Source: Liolophura sinensis
Taxonomy: Eukaryota > Mollusca > Polyplacophora > Chitonida > Chitonidae
Length of the DNA stretch: 64,000 nucleotides
Reading direction: 5' to 3'
Assembly (NCBI RefSeq): GCF_032854445.1
Contig: NC_088298.1
Location: forward strand, 1,473,474 to 1,537,473
Shown: one piece after another, positions 1 to 10,312 of the stretch
How positions within the stretch are numbered: position 1 is the first letter of the stretch
How the letters are laid out: each line of letters opens with the position of its first letter
Position numbers and translations under genes: made by a program
Notes under the pieces: model-generated
What the model was told of the DNA's origin: nothing
The model's input: the letters and a program-made list of their open reading frames with translations, nothing else
Database searches by the model: none

Positions 1-482
1 TTTGTCAACCGAATTATGCCTATATAGTGTCCCAGCTATAAACGTGGGGATGAAAGGCGGCATTTCTAGTATTGATAAGAAATAAAGGCATTGTTCAGTG
101 AAAATATGACGACCTTGATGCTTTTCAGTACTTGAGAAATTCCACACATATTGAGGAGAAGTGAATGAAGGAAGTGTTAGCCACTTATCAACAAAATAAT
201 TTGTCTGACCGAGCAAATTAAGTATCAGTGCAAGGTGACGATTAAGCAAAAATTAAATGTTAAAAAGAAGTTAGCTCAAATAGTTCCTCGAAATAAATTG
301 CTGCTGTAAGCTAACAACGGACGATTGTCTCTTTTTACTTACCGGTACCCTGCTCTGTAATTTATGTTGTCGAAATTACAGAGAACTTTACCTGATAATT
401 ATTTGCGTAATTGCATGCTCAGATTTTACGTGATTTTCAGCAGTTTAAAGATTTGAATTAATGAGTTAAGTAAGACTTTGAC
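1..482. other. AT-rich non-coding stretch
   Basis: I see no gene here. The only structure is an exact 11-bp inverted repeat at 353-363 and 373-383 (CTCTGTAATTT / AAATTACAGAG, 9-nt loop). A strong minus-strand splice donor (GTAAGT read from 338-343) has no convincing acceptor or open exon behind it. Confidence 0.5.
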
Positions 483-1300
483 ATCGGTCAGTAACCTTTC
501 CACGTGCAATGCATTCAATCAGACACGAATATCGGCCATAACTTTTCGTTGTGTATAATGTATTTAAATTAAACGTTGATGTCTGCCAGTAACTTTTCGG
601 TGTGTCATGTATTCAAACAAACATAAATATCGCCCAAAAACTTTTCGATGTGTATAATGTAGGCTATTCAAATTAAACATTGATATCGGCCAGTAACTTC
701 CCATGTGTAATGTATTCAAACAGGCATTATTATCGGCCAATAACTTTTCAACATGTATAATGTTTTCAAGTCAAACATTAATATCGATCAGTGATTTTTC
801 TATGTGTATATGTATTCAAATTAAACGTTGATATCGGCCAGTAACTTTTCAATGTGTAATGTATTTAAGTTAAACATTGATATCGGCCAGTAACTTTTCG
901 ATGTGTAATGTATTTAAATTAAACATTGATATCGGCCAGTAACTTTTCGATGTGTAATGTATTTAAGTTAAACATTGATATCGGCCAGTAACTTTTCGAT
1001 GTGTAATGTATTTAAATTAAACATTGATATCGGCCAGTAACTTTTCGATGTGTAATGTATTTAAATTAAACATTGATATCGGCCAGTAACTTTTCGATGT
1101 GTAATGTATTTAAATTAAACATGGATATCGGCCAGTAACTTTTCGATGTGTAATGTATTTAAATTAAACATTGATATCGGCCAGTAACTTTTCGATGTGT
1201 AATGTATTTAAGTTAAACATTGATATCGGCCAGTAACTTTTCGATGTGTAATGTATTAAAATTAAGCGTACCTGATATCGATGAGTAGCTGTTCTATGCA
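483..1300. repeat. 49-bp minisatellite
   Basis: Tandem array with a 49-bp unit containing TTAAACATTGATATCGGCCA followed by GTAACTTTTCGATGTGTAAT. About eight nearly identical units run from roughly 840 to 1255; the left half (483-840) has more diverged units with small indels. The gradient, homogeneous on the right and degenerate on the left, suggests recent amplification from one side. Each unit contains the palindrome ATTTAAAT or a one-base variant. It encodes nothing obvious. Confidence 0.93.
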
Positions 1301-1660
1301 TTTAATATGTGAAGTATTCAAGACGTTATACATGTACAGTATATCGTGAGGATAGGGGTGTTAAGAAAGATGAATATTTACGAATATAGTGTGAGAAGTG
1401 AGAACCCTCTCGGTTTCAATTCTAAATTCTCTTTCGGAGAGTAAACATTATTATTTTGTATTTCACTGCTTTAATTTACACTGTACTTCGTACAATAAAC
1501 ACCATTTCACTTAAACAAGATAGCGATCTCGTAATCCGGTGAAATCCATCGCCAAAATTTGATAAAATAACCGCAATGGATCCCAACACGTGGAATATCA
1601 TTGTGTTACATGTGCGTACATTTATGGGCATGGAAAAGATTGAGGGGATCGGCCGTAAGG
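1301..1660. other. Spacer between two minisatellites
   Basis: Unique-looking AT-rich DNA with no supported gene. An ATG at 1576 opens into the following array, but the reading frame is only the array's own periodicity. Confidence 0.4.
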
Positions 1661-2328
1661 GGCATTTCCCCTGCCCTGGGTGTTTTGTGCATTTCCCCTG
1701 CCCTGGGTGTTTTGTGCATTTCCCCTGTCCTCGGTGTTTTGTGCATTTCCCCTGCCCTGGGTGTTTTGTGCATTTCCCCTGCCCTGGGTGTTTTGTGCAT
1801 TTCCCCTACACTCGGTGTTTTGTGCATTTCCCTGCCCTCGGTGTTTTGTGCATTTCCCCTGTCCTCGGTGTTTTGTGCATTTCCCCTGTCCTGGGTATTT
1901 TGTGCATTTCCCCTGCCCTGGGTGTTTTGTGCATTTCCCCTGTCCTGGGTGTTTTGTGCATTTCCCCTGCCCTGGGTGTTTTGTGCATTTCCCCTGTCCT
2001 CGGTGTTTTGTGCATTTCCCTGCCCTCGGTGTTTTGTGCATTTCCCCTGTCCTCGGTGTTTTGTGCATTTCCCCTGTCCTGGGTATTTTGTGCATTTCCC
2101 CTGCCCTGGGTGTTTTGTGCATTTCCCCTGTCCTGGGTGTTTTGTGCATTTCCCCTGCCCTGGGTGTTTTGTGCATTTCCCTGTCCTCGGTGTTTTGTGC
2201 ATTTCCCTGCCCTCGGTGTTTTGTGCATTTCCCCTGTCCTCGATGTTTTGTGCATTTCTCCTGCCCTCGGTGTTTTGTGCATTTCCCTGCCCTCGGCGTT
2301 TTGTACATTTCCCCTGCCCTGGGTGTTT
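1661..2328. repeat. 27-bp minisatellite, open in several frames
   Basis: About 25 tandem copies of a 27-bp unit with core GGTGTTTTGTGCATTTCCCC. Copies alternate between CCTGGG and CCTCGG, and between CTGCC and CTGTC; some are 26 bp, having lost one C from the CCCC run. Because 27 is divisible by 3 and no frame of the unit holds a stop except one, ORFs of 158-260 codons run through it on both strands, as 9-residue repeats such as GVLCISPAL or MHKTPRAGE. The 26-bp units shift frames without creating stops. I treat it as a satellite, not a gene. Confidence 0.93.
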
Positions 2329-2343
2329 ACGCGGTGCCTTGGT

Positions 2344-2592
2344 GACTCAATTTGATAATTTTAGCAGAAAGTCTGTTGTCTGAGTGCTGCTAGAATGTAC
2401 ATTCTAGTGGCATAACGTGTCAAGTTCATAATTATGATAATATCCCGTTCGTCAAATAGAATATTTATGTTGAATTAATCAAAATATTTGTGCTATATTA
2501 TGGGAATGACCTGGTGCAATAACTGAGTGCATTCTAGCGTCTTACTCAGTTAACAGATTTTTTGTTAGATTTATCAGCTTATTTTTTTGAGT
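2344..2592 (+). mobile_element. MITE-M copy 1
   Basis: Member of a short inverted-terminal-repeat family seen five times in the window. The left end reads ACTCAATTTGATAATTTTAG, then CAGAAAGTCTGTTGTCTGAG; the right end has CTCAGTTAACAGATTTTTTG and closes with TTTTTTTGAGT. Compare the better preserved copies at 4821-5060 and 18594-18965. There is no coding capacity, so it would be a non-autonomous DNA transposon. Confidence 0.7.
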
Positions 2593-2713
2593 TTATATTT
2601 ACCAAGTCCTATATCTGAAAGTTCGTCAGTAGTTTGCTTATTGTCGATGGTTTACCCTGGGCAATCCTGAAGCTTTCCATAAAGCAAGGCCTTTAATGTT
2701 ACAACTGATATTT

Positions 2714-2831
2714 GTTTATTTATTTATTTGATGGTCCGTTACGCCGTACTCAAGAATATTTCACTTATACGACGCCGGCCAGCATTATGGTGGAAGGAAA
2801 CAGGTGCAGAGCCGGGGGGGGGGGGGGGGAA
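2714..2831 (-). mobile_element. SINE-A, truncated, with 15-bp target duplication
   Basis: Reverse-oriented SINE-A: AT-rich tail, then the conserved GCCGTACTCAAGAATATTTC and CCAGCATTATGG blocks, then a run of 16 G (2814-2829) at the truncated 5' end. TTACAACTGATATTT occurs immediately left (2699-2713) and right (2832-2846), giving a 15-bp target-site duplication. The host sequence is repeat D. Confidence 0.88.
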
Positions 2832-2846
2832 TTACAACTGATATTT

Positions 2847-3000
2847 TCTAGGCGTCATAACAGACATTCGTATACCAGGCGTCGGTCAAAATAGCAAAAT
2901 ACATGTAGGCGTTCCAGGTCAGTAGTAGCAAAGGTGATTCTCAAAGCAACCGTTATCACAAACCATCCAACAAAGTACTGAGAAAGTGTGTATGAGAAGT
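2847..3000 (+). repeat. Repeat D, copy 1
   Basis: Dispersed repeat sharing TAGGCGTCATAACAGACATT, TCGTATACCAGGCGTC and GCGTTCCAGGTCAGTAGTAG with copies at 48865-49065 (plus) and 22930-23105 (minus); a diverged copy lies at 31240-31480. Class unknown. It was interrupted by the SINE at 2714-2831. Confidence 0.65.
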
Positions 3001-3027
3001 ATTCCTTGATGTGCTCCTTGATGTGAT

Positions 3028-3114
3028 CATTGTTTTACACCGTACAAGAATATTTCACTTATACGACCACGGCCAGCATTATGGTGGGTGGAAAGCCACA
3101 ACCATCCACAGATT
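3028..3114 (-). mobile_element. SINE-A fragment
   Basis: Reverse-oriented 3' part of SINE-A, with TTTTACACCGTACAAGAATA, CGGCCAGCATTATGGTGG and ACCATCCACAG. The tRNA-like head is missing. Confidence 0.85.
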
Positions 3115-3993
3115 CTCGATAATAAAATATGTATCTCAGCTGAGCTTTAGTTGGAATAGTTCATATATAAACTCGACGTATATACAGTTCCTAGAACCAA
3201 TGGCTTAGCCAGAGATTCTGGACACTCCGCCCATATAGTACTGATATGTGAATTTACTCTTTACTCATTGTAAAACGTATGAAACTAAGAGTGGCAGCGT
3301 TTGATTGAAAACTATGATTTTGCTTGTATATTTGTTTCCTGAGCAATCACACTAATTAAATTGATAGAACAGTATTGCTATTCAACCTTCAGTAAAAAAT
3401 GTAAACGAAAAACCACTGAGTGAACCTTTGGCATTATGCCTCGTGAAATTTAGGCCATTAGCTGAGGTTTTATACTAGTCTTAGAAATACGAGTGAACCC
3501 TTGGCGCTAGTTCATGATATGCCATTATCTAAAATTTCATACTATATTTCAGAAATTTCATCACTATACATGTAGTTAGAAACTGGAATATATGCTGATG
3601 AAGATGGCTTCCTGATCATTTACACTAATTGAGGATTTTCAGATTCGAACATTTTTATCGTTAAGAGTAAAAGTCCTACTGCACCACGTGACCTGTCAAA
3701 AATGTTAGGCAACTAATGTTTTAAATATATGATGTGGCGACAATCATTGGAATATCGCCAAAAACAAACAGCTATATTTTCCGTTTATTTGCGAGTGTAA
3801 GAGACAAGGGCGTTGGAGAATGAGTTTGTAAGGAAAAGGTGAAGCTGCGGGTAGGGAGGATGGGGAAGGGGGGCGGGATGGGAAACCCGGGATCCACACG
3901 CTAACCAGATGCTCTACCCATAGATCTGCCAAGCTGAGCCGATCGTTTCTTTGCTAAACCAAACACTGGTTACGTGGGTCTGTCGACCGACCC
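3115..3993. other. Intergenic, one G-rich tract
   Basis: Nothing coding is recognised. A G-rich segment at 3848-3880 contains GGGAGGATGGGGAAGGGGGG. The segment 3890-3960, read on minus, weakly resembles a tRNA-derived SINE head but lacks a convincing box A / box B pair. Confidence 0.4.
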
Positions 3994-4090
3994 AGGACAA
4001 GCTATACATGACGTAATGATCCCATCTGGTCAGCGAGAAGATGGCGTCTTGACCAGATCACAGCTCTATTCTGATGACACTAAGATGTGA
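3994..4090 (+). CDS. Possible terminal coding exon, unknown protein
   Basis: The frame is open from a stop at about 3937 to TGA at 4088-4090. It encodes a hydrophilic, protein-like stretch that includes GQAIHDVMIPSGQ, then REDGVLTRSQL, ending YSDDTKM. A possible splice acceptor (GACCGACCCAG) lies just before 3994, but it lacks a good pyrimidine tract. No ATG lies early in the frame, so if real it is the last exon of a plus-strand gene whose other exons were not found. A 9-bp inverted repeat (ATCTGGTCA 4024-4032, TGACCAGAT 4050-4058) falls inside it. It could equally be a chance open frame. Confidence 0.22.
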
Positions 4091-4820
4091 AAATGACTTT
4101 CCAAGACATGCTCCAGATAACATCGCTGATAGGGCTATAATAGAATCGCTCTCATATGGTGGAGAGAAAACTGCCTTTGATCCACAATGATTGCTGTAAT
4201 CGTTACTGTTCATTGACATCAGCTATGTTAATATCGCTGGCGATAAACTGAGAAGAGATAGTTCTTAACGAGCTGCACGCTTAGTTATCTGGAATCTAAC
4301 CGCCAGTGAATATATCTGGAACTAGTTTAAGTTAATGACAATTAACAGAGATGTATTAATTTAGCTTTACGTGCAATCTAGCACTTCCATCGTGCACAGC
4401 GTTAAGGAATTGCTCAGCGAAAAACTTACCTTTCTTCAAAAACTTTCGCCAAATTCGCCAAACCAAAATGAAACGCACTATACTGCATTAAAATGATTCA
4501 ATGCTTAAAAATATATAAAATGGTACCATTGTAACAGTCAGTTGTTCAAGAAATAAATTACCCTAACTGACGCTTTGAATGTGCTCCCAGTGAATGGTTT
4601 GCTCTATTGAAAAGCATTATTACAGTTTGTAGTACTCTTAGTATACTGCAGTGAAAAAAGATGTGCAAGGTGACTTAAATGCATCACTTTACCCGTCAAA
4701 AAAGTGGAAAACCTTTTTATAACAAGTCACTGACGAAATCATACTCAACACAAACGTTTATCAAATATTAGTATAACGTAACTCAAGTAACGCACTTCCT
4801 ATCGCCGTGCTTGTGTCTTA
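4091..4820. other. AT-rich non-coding stretch
   Basis: No ORF, repeat or regulatory cluster is supported between the weak exon at 3994-4090 and the MITE at 4821. Confidence 0.4.
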
Positions 4821-5060
4821 CACTCCAAAAATTAATATGTTAATTTTAACAGAAAGCCTGTTGTCTAAGTATTGTTAGAATGTATTCAGTTATTATAGCA
4901 TAATAATATGTCACATTCAACACAATATCCTGTGAGATTAATAGAATCTTTATGCTGATTTAATAGAATATGCGAGTTATATTTAAGAGAATGATCTCTC
5001 GCAATAGACTCAGACAAGAGGCTTTCTGTTAAAATTTTAAAAAATCATTTTTGGAGCGTG
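4821..5060 (+). mobile_element. MITE-M copy 2, both termini present
   Basis: About 240-bp element with imperfect inverted termini. The left begins CACTCCAAAAATTAATATGT and continues TTAATTTTAACAGAAAGCCT. The right, read on the other strand, begins CACGCTCCAAAAATGATTTT and continues TTTTAACAGAAAGCCTCTTG. Terminal match extends about 45 bp. The inside is AT-rich and non-coding. Superfamily cannot be told; no clear target duplication was seen. Confidence 0.8.
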
Positions 5061-5076
5061 CAATCGACGTTAAACT

Positions 5077-5099
5077 GGGTGGGTGGGTTGGTGGGGGGG
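5077..5099 (+). other. G-quadruplex motif
   Basis: Five G-runs in 23 nt: GGGTGGGTGGG, then TTGGT and a run of seven G. Fits the G3+N1-7 pattern with one-base loops. It lies just outside MITE-M copy 2. Confidence 0.55.
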
Positions 5100-5189
5100 A
5101 GCATTCCGAAAGGAAGACACTGAAAATAAAAAGCAGTTTTGCATTAGTATATAAGACAGTATTCGTTGCCAATTCAGTATAATATAATT

Positions 5190-5370
5190 ATAGACGTACA
5201 CCATAGAGAGTAAAACCAGAGCAGCGACGAAAGTGTGATAGACGTACAACACAGAGAGTAAAACCAGGGCAGCGAAGAAAGTATTATAGCTGGCAAATGG
5301 CCACACGCAACGAGTAAATTACGGCGTCTTGTCAATGTACCTCAGTCAGGGTTTTATTCTTACTGGTCAT
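5190..5370 (+). repeat. Repeat E, copy 1, with internal 48-bp duplication
   Basis: Dispersed repeat matching 48185-48320 over GAGAGTAAAACCAGAGCAGC, AGTGTGATAG, GGCAAATGGCCACACG and TTACCTCAG. In this copy the segment starting TAGACGTACA is tandemly doubled (5191 and 5239, 48-bp period); the copy at 48 kb has only one. Confidence 0.7.
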
Positions 5371-6279
5371 GCAGATGGCTAAATAGTAGCAAATTACATG
5401 CACTCTAGCACCATGTCTGAAGCAGAAATAGGTTGAAACATGCATTGATGGTAATATGTCAGTCTATGACAATTAGCATTTTACTAACTGATACACATAC
5501 AATATCATAACTGCAAGCGTAATAGCCGTTATATTTTTTTCTGAATTTTTCCAAACGATTAAATTAATTTTAAAACATCAAATTCTGTGGTGGTTATTGA
5601 GATCCAGAGGTTTATCAGTGACGTCAGATCCATATTTTATCCTTGAAATAGTTCGTTTTACGGTCCATTCAGCGAAAGCATTCATAGATCTACATGTAAA
5701 TGCATTTAGAACGATAAAATCAAGCAGTGTGTGTGTTAAGTGGCAAAAACATGATGTGACGTCACCAGTCCTAATATGGTCAGAAAAGGCCATCGTAGAA
5801 TCCAAAGTTCCAAATGCATTTTTCTGGTAAATGCTGGCGGAAGGTAACACTTTGTAAATGCTAACTATTTTTGTGGGCAGACTTTGATGTGATTTTATCT
5901 GACATATACTTCACCTTCGTGTTTTCTTTGCCATTAACGGTACTATACATACTCTTATACATACGGCAAAGTGGTTAGAGTCTTCCACACAAAACATATG
6001 AACAGTGCTTTGTGCCCATATGTAGTAGACCTCTTACAAAACTATTCCGTATAATGACAAACACACATGAGGCTGTTTAGAGGGAATCATATTTTTGCCA
6101 TATTTAAGAAACATTATATATGGATACACAGAGCTTGTGACTTGCGAAGTTTTATTAACATAATTATATAACATAACTGTTGTGAAGCCGTAGTAATGAC
6201 AAAATTTTAAACTTAACATACGGAAAATGTGCATATCATTTACCTATAAAGTATTAATACATATACTTTAATTTAATTG
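5371..6279. other. Intergenic, overlapping weak ORFs
   Basis: Both strands are open for 77-90 codons around 5578-5850. Neither frame has splice support. The minus frame contains an SMNAFAEW string that recalls an HMG box but is not one (see rejected items). The rest is AT-rich and featureless. Confidence 0.4.
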
Positions 6280-6594
6280 AGCCTCTCGCCAATGCGGTCG
6301 TTGTGAGTTCAAGTCCAGCTCATGCTGGCTTCCTCTCCGGCCGTACGTGAAAAGGTCTGCAATTTCCGGGTGGTTGTCGGTTTCCTCCGGGCTCTTCCGG
6401 TTTCCTCCCATCATAACGCTAGCCGCAGTCGTATATTTTTTAATTAATTTATTTATTTGATTGGTGTTTTACACCGTACTCAAGAACATTTCACTTATAC
6501 GCCAGCATTATGGTGGGAAGAATCCGAGGTCATATAAGTGGAATATTCTTGAGTACGGCGTAAAACATCGATCAAATAAATAAATAAATAAATT
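6280..6594 (+). mobile_element. SINE-A with an inverted copy of its own tail
   Basis: 6280-6433 is a plus-oriented SINE-A: CCTCTCGCCAATGCGGTCG, box-B-like GTGAGTTCAAGTCC, then CTTCCTCTCCGGCCGTACGT. About 6443-6523 is the same element's 3' half in minus orientation. 6532-6594 is the 3' end again in plus orientation. The last two parts form a near-perfect hairpin with roughly 50-bp arms and a loop of about 35 nt. Confidence 0.85.
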
Positions 6595-6690
6595 TGCTTT
6601 GCGTTATCTGTCACTATGACAAGAAGACTAAGAAAAATGCCAGCCTTTATTCATTCTGAAAGAATTTGATCTGTCTGCGTCGTACGCTTA

Positions 6691-6834
6691 ATGTGGTTAA
6701 AAAGTGGAGGTACACTTGACCTCCTGGTAAGCCAACATGCGTGGAATTATGAGGGGTCGTACTTTAATGAATACAGCTTCGTGCGGATGACCGAACCTGA
6801 GTGCGTTACATCATGTCAGCTAAAACCTTCTTAA
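6691..6834 (+). CDS. Small unknown ORF (48 codons), low support
   Basis: Begins ATG TGG and ends TAA at 6832-6834. Codon use is more balanced than its surroundings. The product includes KSGGTLDLLVSQHAW, then NYEGSYFNEYSF and TEPECVTSCQL. Two cysteines near the end (CVTSC) faintly recall PAN/apple-type modules, but the match is too short to call. There is no good splice acceptor in front; a TATAAAAG sequence at 6850-6857 lies downstream, not upstream. I list it because the composition stands out. Confidence 0.2.
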   Translation: MWLKSGGTLDLLVSQHAWNYEGSYFNEYSFVRMTEPECVTSCQLKPS

Positions 6835-8035
6835 AACTTTACATCATGCTATAAAAGCGTATACCGTCTGGGCCATATTACATTACATCGACATTTGCGC
6901 ACATAAAGGGTGGAAGCCAAACTATTGTAAGTAGGTACTGCGGACTTACTGCTCACTGACCTTTAAACCCTTAATGACAATCATCTCTGCTTACGTCATA
7001 CAGGTAACGGCCCAGGCTTCATTAGCTCACCTGTACACCGGACAACACCTGTAGGGGTCGGGCAATAGCCCTATACCCTCGCGCCCATGACTTAATCACC
7101 CTACCCAGTGTTGTACCTCGCCTTAGCGCCAGACTAAGCCTGGCCCTCGAGAGACTAGCTTATCCCCTAATGACGTGACACCCCACGGTCCAGTAGCTAG
7201 CCCTGTGCCTCTCAAACCCTCCAGTGCTATCGCAAATGGGCAGTTTAAGACTCCGGTTTTGTGAAAGTCCAACAGCTGTTTTCGATGTCCATTAAGGATG
7301 TCCCGGAGATGTTACGAGTCCATTGTTCCTAAAGTCACTGGTCACGGCCCACGGGTTACCTAATTGGGCATCTCTAGGCTCTTAACTCGCACCCATAGGG
7401 AAATTGTAAAGCCAGCCAGACTAAAGACGGTGTACGTAGCTTAAAAATCCATTGGCATTCAAGGATCGGTACAAGCCTACCGTTTTATCGTACATTTCAA
7501 AAGAGTGTCGTTTAAGAGGCGACAGAGAAGATACCAATACATCTATCCATTAGTATAAGATATCCAAGTTAAAGGGCAGCTATCCAAAGCAAGACGTATA
7601 TCTACTGTTCACAAACATTCCTTGAGGACATATCTCAACAAAAAAATTGTCCAAATAACCTAACTTTTAATACGGTATCAATACTGTTATTACATCCGTA
7701 CACTTTACTATCAGCCGTGGACAACACAATTCGGTGCACAGCATATACATGAAATCGAATTCAATTTATCTTGATGCGAATTGTAGTACGAAATAATTAC
7801 ATGTAGTGTGTAAAGAGAGACAGAAAATAAAAGCGTGACTTTCCTGAATTTGTTTTCTGTTTTTAGGCACTCCGCCTATTGGAATAGGACAAGCCAAAGC
7901 TACATACTAAACGTATAGGAGGATAAGACGTATTCCAGTCAACGTGTGTAGATGTCCACAAAACATCATATGTCATATGGTTGATTGATTGTTTGACTGA
8001 CTAACTGACTGACTGGCTGATTTTTTGATTGACTG
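6835..8035. other. Intergenic with a GC-richer block
   Basis: Contains TATAAAAG at 6850-6857, a GTAAGT at about 6927, and a GC-richer block (about 6990-7450) with many short CACC/CCAGG words but no long ORF or obvious repeat partner in the window. From 7980 there is a degenerate GACT/GATT simple repeat. Confidence 0.35.
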
Positions 8036-8110
8036 ACTGGAGTGTAACGCCGTACTCGACAATTTTTCACTGATATGATGTGAGGATGTTCAGTTTTATC
8101 AGTGTATATT
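8036..8110 (-). mobile_element. SINE-B fragment
   Basis: Second SINE body type: GGAGTGTAACGCCGTACTCG then AATTTTTCACTGATATGATG and CAGTTTTATC. Shares these blocks with 13722-13930 and 20755-20935. Confidence 0.55.
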
Positions 8111-9255
8111 AGAACCGCGTATCTGCGAAAGTCATTTTACACTTGTGAGGCACAGGCTTTCTCGCGCGTAGACCTGACAACTCGATCTACTAGGCACTGG
8201 GCGGGTATCGCTGACTTTAATGGTCGAGGTCGCGTGGTCTAATACAGCTCTCTCTCTTTCCACTGTAGCTTTTAATCAGATACGCGGTGAAAGTCATACA
8301 ATGGTTATCCCAGGCATTCCATGCATCAAATACATGATCCCTGTCATATAGGTAAAACAGCCCTGAAATTTACAACCTGTCTAATATACAGGTAAGCATA
8401 GTGCATAGTAAAAGGCAAGCGATCTTCATGTAATGCCAAATTAAGGGGCCCACAAACTGGCAATTTATTGTGCAAAGGCACCGAGAATATTGGAGTCAGA
8501 AAATCCTCTGCCCGGTACTGGAACTGAACACATATAGCCCATCAGCCCGATCGATTGAAAGATCAGCACGGCCACCTCTATCCACCACGATCCTTTTTCA
8601 TCCTGCGAATACTAAACTTGCTCTTATAAAACTGAAGTGCCATACAAAACTTTAATAAAGTTACATTTAACATTGTTTACGAAGAGGGCAAACATCTATC
8701 ATGTTGGGGTAACATTTTCTAAATTAGTGCTAGAAATAAAACCACTTTATACAAATGCTTAGATATAATCTAACATTTCTCTCAAATAATCGCTTTAGGT
8801 GTTCAGCAATATAAATATTAAAAATGTTAAACTAGCAAACAATCATTGCATTTTAAAATTGTTGGCATCCGCTTTTTAGTGTATTTATCTTTGTACATCT
8901 ATAATACTTTTATAATGGGTTTTTAGAGCATATCCAATGCGACTGATGCGTAGTGAAGTCTTTGGTGTTTGATAGCTGCTTCGAATCGATGATAAGATCG
9001 CATCAAATAGTTTACTGGATCTTAACTGTGCATTTTAAGATGTAAGTGGCATTCACAGCGAGATACACTGAGTCATATACAATTATTTGCAAAAATATGT
9101 TTCTTTTCTTTTCATTTTCTTAATTTTTTTTATTTTGCTTGACGTATACAGTGACTCAGATTTATTTTATTTGTACAAAGGTGGTATAAGTGTTATCTTT
9201 GGATTACCTGATAAATATAGATACAATCATCTATATGTATACTTTTCACCTGCAG
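8111..9255. other. Intergenic, nothing supported
   Basis: AT-rich, with short ORFs only (for example 8470-8655 and 9087-9272, no supporting signals). Confidence 0.4.
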
Positions 9256-9294
9256 ATCAGCTGTATTGTTAACATCGTGAATGGCGGAATTTAT
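9256..9294 (+). CDS. Possible 39-bp internal exon
   Basis: A strong acceptor (CTTTTCACCTGCAG ending 9255) and a perfect donor (TAT followed by GTAAGT at 9295) bracket 39 bp. Of three frames only phase 0 is stop-free, giving ISCIVNIVNGGIY. Both splice signals are near consensus. However, about 60 GTAAGT/GTGAGT hexamers are expected by chance in a window this size counting both strands, so several such pairs will be accidental. No partner exon was found. Confidence 0.25.
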
Positions 9295-9879
9295 GTAAGT
9301 GACTTTGTTTGGAATATATTTTTTATATAGACTGGAACCGAGGAAAAAAAGTACACAAATTATAATGAGCACGACAGGGTTAAATTACAGGAGTGGTTGA
9401 CAAATCACCTGCCCTTAGCTTAATAGCATTATTCCCTTTGAAAAACTATCCTTTCACTTTTGTATTCGACCGGCGCATGTGGTGGCAGCTGTGTTCAATG
9501 AAGATGGCTTGAAAAGGCGTTCTCTTTGCATATTTATCACAATGTATCAATATTATGCAATGGTCCAGCCAGTGCGGTGATTGCATAATTTTTTATCACA
9601 AAGATTTATTAAACATTAAAACCACCAGAATGATAAGCACCCATACATTAAAGTCGTAAAACTGCACAATGACTTTTTCCTTCACAGCGGCGCGAATAAT
9701 CTGGTGATTTAAACCTTCTATACTGTTTGACTTGATTCAGTAGTTGAAAGCACTTTGTTATTTCTCTGTGTGGTATGAAAAGGAGACAAAGGTATATGTT
9801 CACGTGTTCGAAAGTAAGGATTATTAGAAAAATGCTAAGTTTACGCACAAATTTAAAGCAGCACTTTGTGCATTTCGTT
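9295..9879. other. Intergenic, nothing supported
   Basis: AT-rich; two overlapping ORFs of 66 codons without support. Confidence 0.4.
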
Positions 9880-10135
9880 ATATTTATTTATTTAAATGAT
9901 TGGTGTTTTACGCCGTGCTCAAGAATATTTCACTTACGACGGCGGACAGCATTATGGTGGGAGGAAACCGGGTAGAGTCTGGCGGAAACCCACGGACATC
10001 CGCAGGTTGCTGACAGATCGGCAGACCGGAGAGGAAGCCAGCATGAGCACGAGCTCACAGTGACCGCATTGGTAACAGGCTCCTGGATCATTACGCTGCG
10101 CTAGCGCCCTAACCAACTGAGCCACGGAGGTCCCC
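9880..10135 (-). mobile_element. SINE-A, essentially full length
   Basis: Best complete copy in minus orientation. Order on the plus strand: tail TATTTATTTATTTAAATGAT, body GGTGTTTTACGCCGTGCTCA and CAGCATTATGGTGGGAGGAA, middle CCGGAGAGGAAGCCAGCATG, and tRNA-like head. Read on minus the head begins GGACCTCCGTGGCTCAGTTG and carries box A TGGCTCAGTTGGTTAGGG. Box B is degenerate (GTGAGCTCGTGC against GTGAGTTCAAGTCC elsewhere). It defines the family: RNA-polymerase-III type, mobilised by an unidentified LINE. Confidence 0.92.
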
Positions 10136-10312
10136 GAATTTTGCTGTAATATGTTTAATAACACACACATCTTCTAATGATTTTGTGTGTGGATTTTGGT
10201 GTGTACATTCAAAATTACTTTCATTAGAAGTGACGTTATCCACACAAGCATAGCCAAGTACTTTAGTGCCACTCCATTGAAACACTATGCCGAGGACACC
10301 AGACATGATGCC

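Noticed and set aside
483-1300. CRISPR array
   Set aside because: Units are contiguous with no unique spacers, and the genome is eukaryotic; the same applies to the other tandem arrays.
3890-3960. tRNA-like sequence on minus
   Set aside because: Only a loose resemblance to a SINE head; too diverged to call.
5578-5850. Minus ORF containing RSMNAFAEWTVKR, reminiscent of the RPMNAFMVW start of a Sox HMG box
   Set aside because: Only about seven residues agree; the rest of the HMG domain is absent, and the plus strand is equally open over the same bases.
6850-6857. TATAAAAG as a promoter
   Set aside because: No ATG-bearing exon or initiator follows at the expected distance; only a GTAAGT about 75 bp on.
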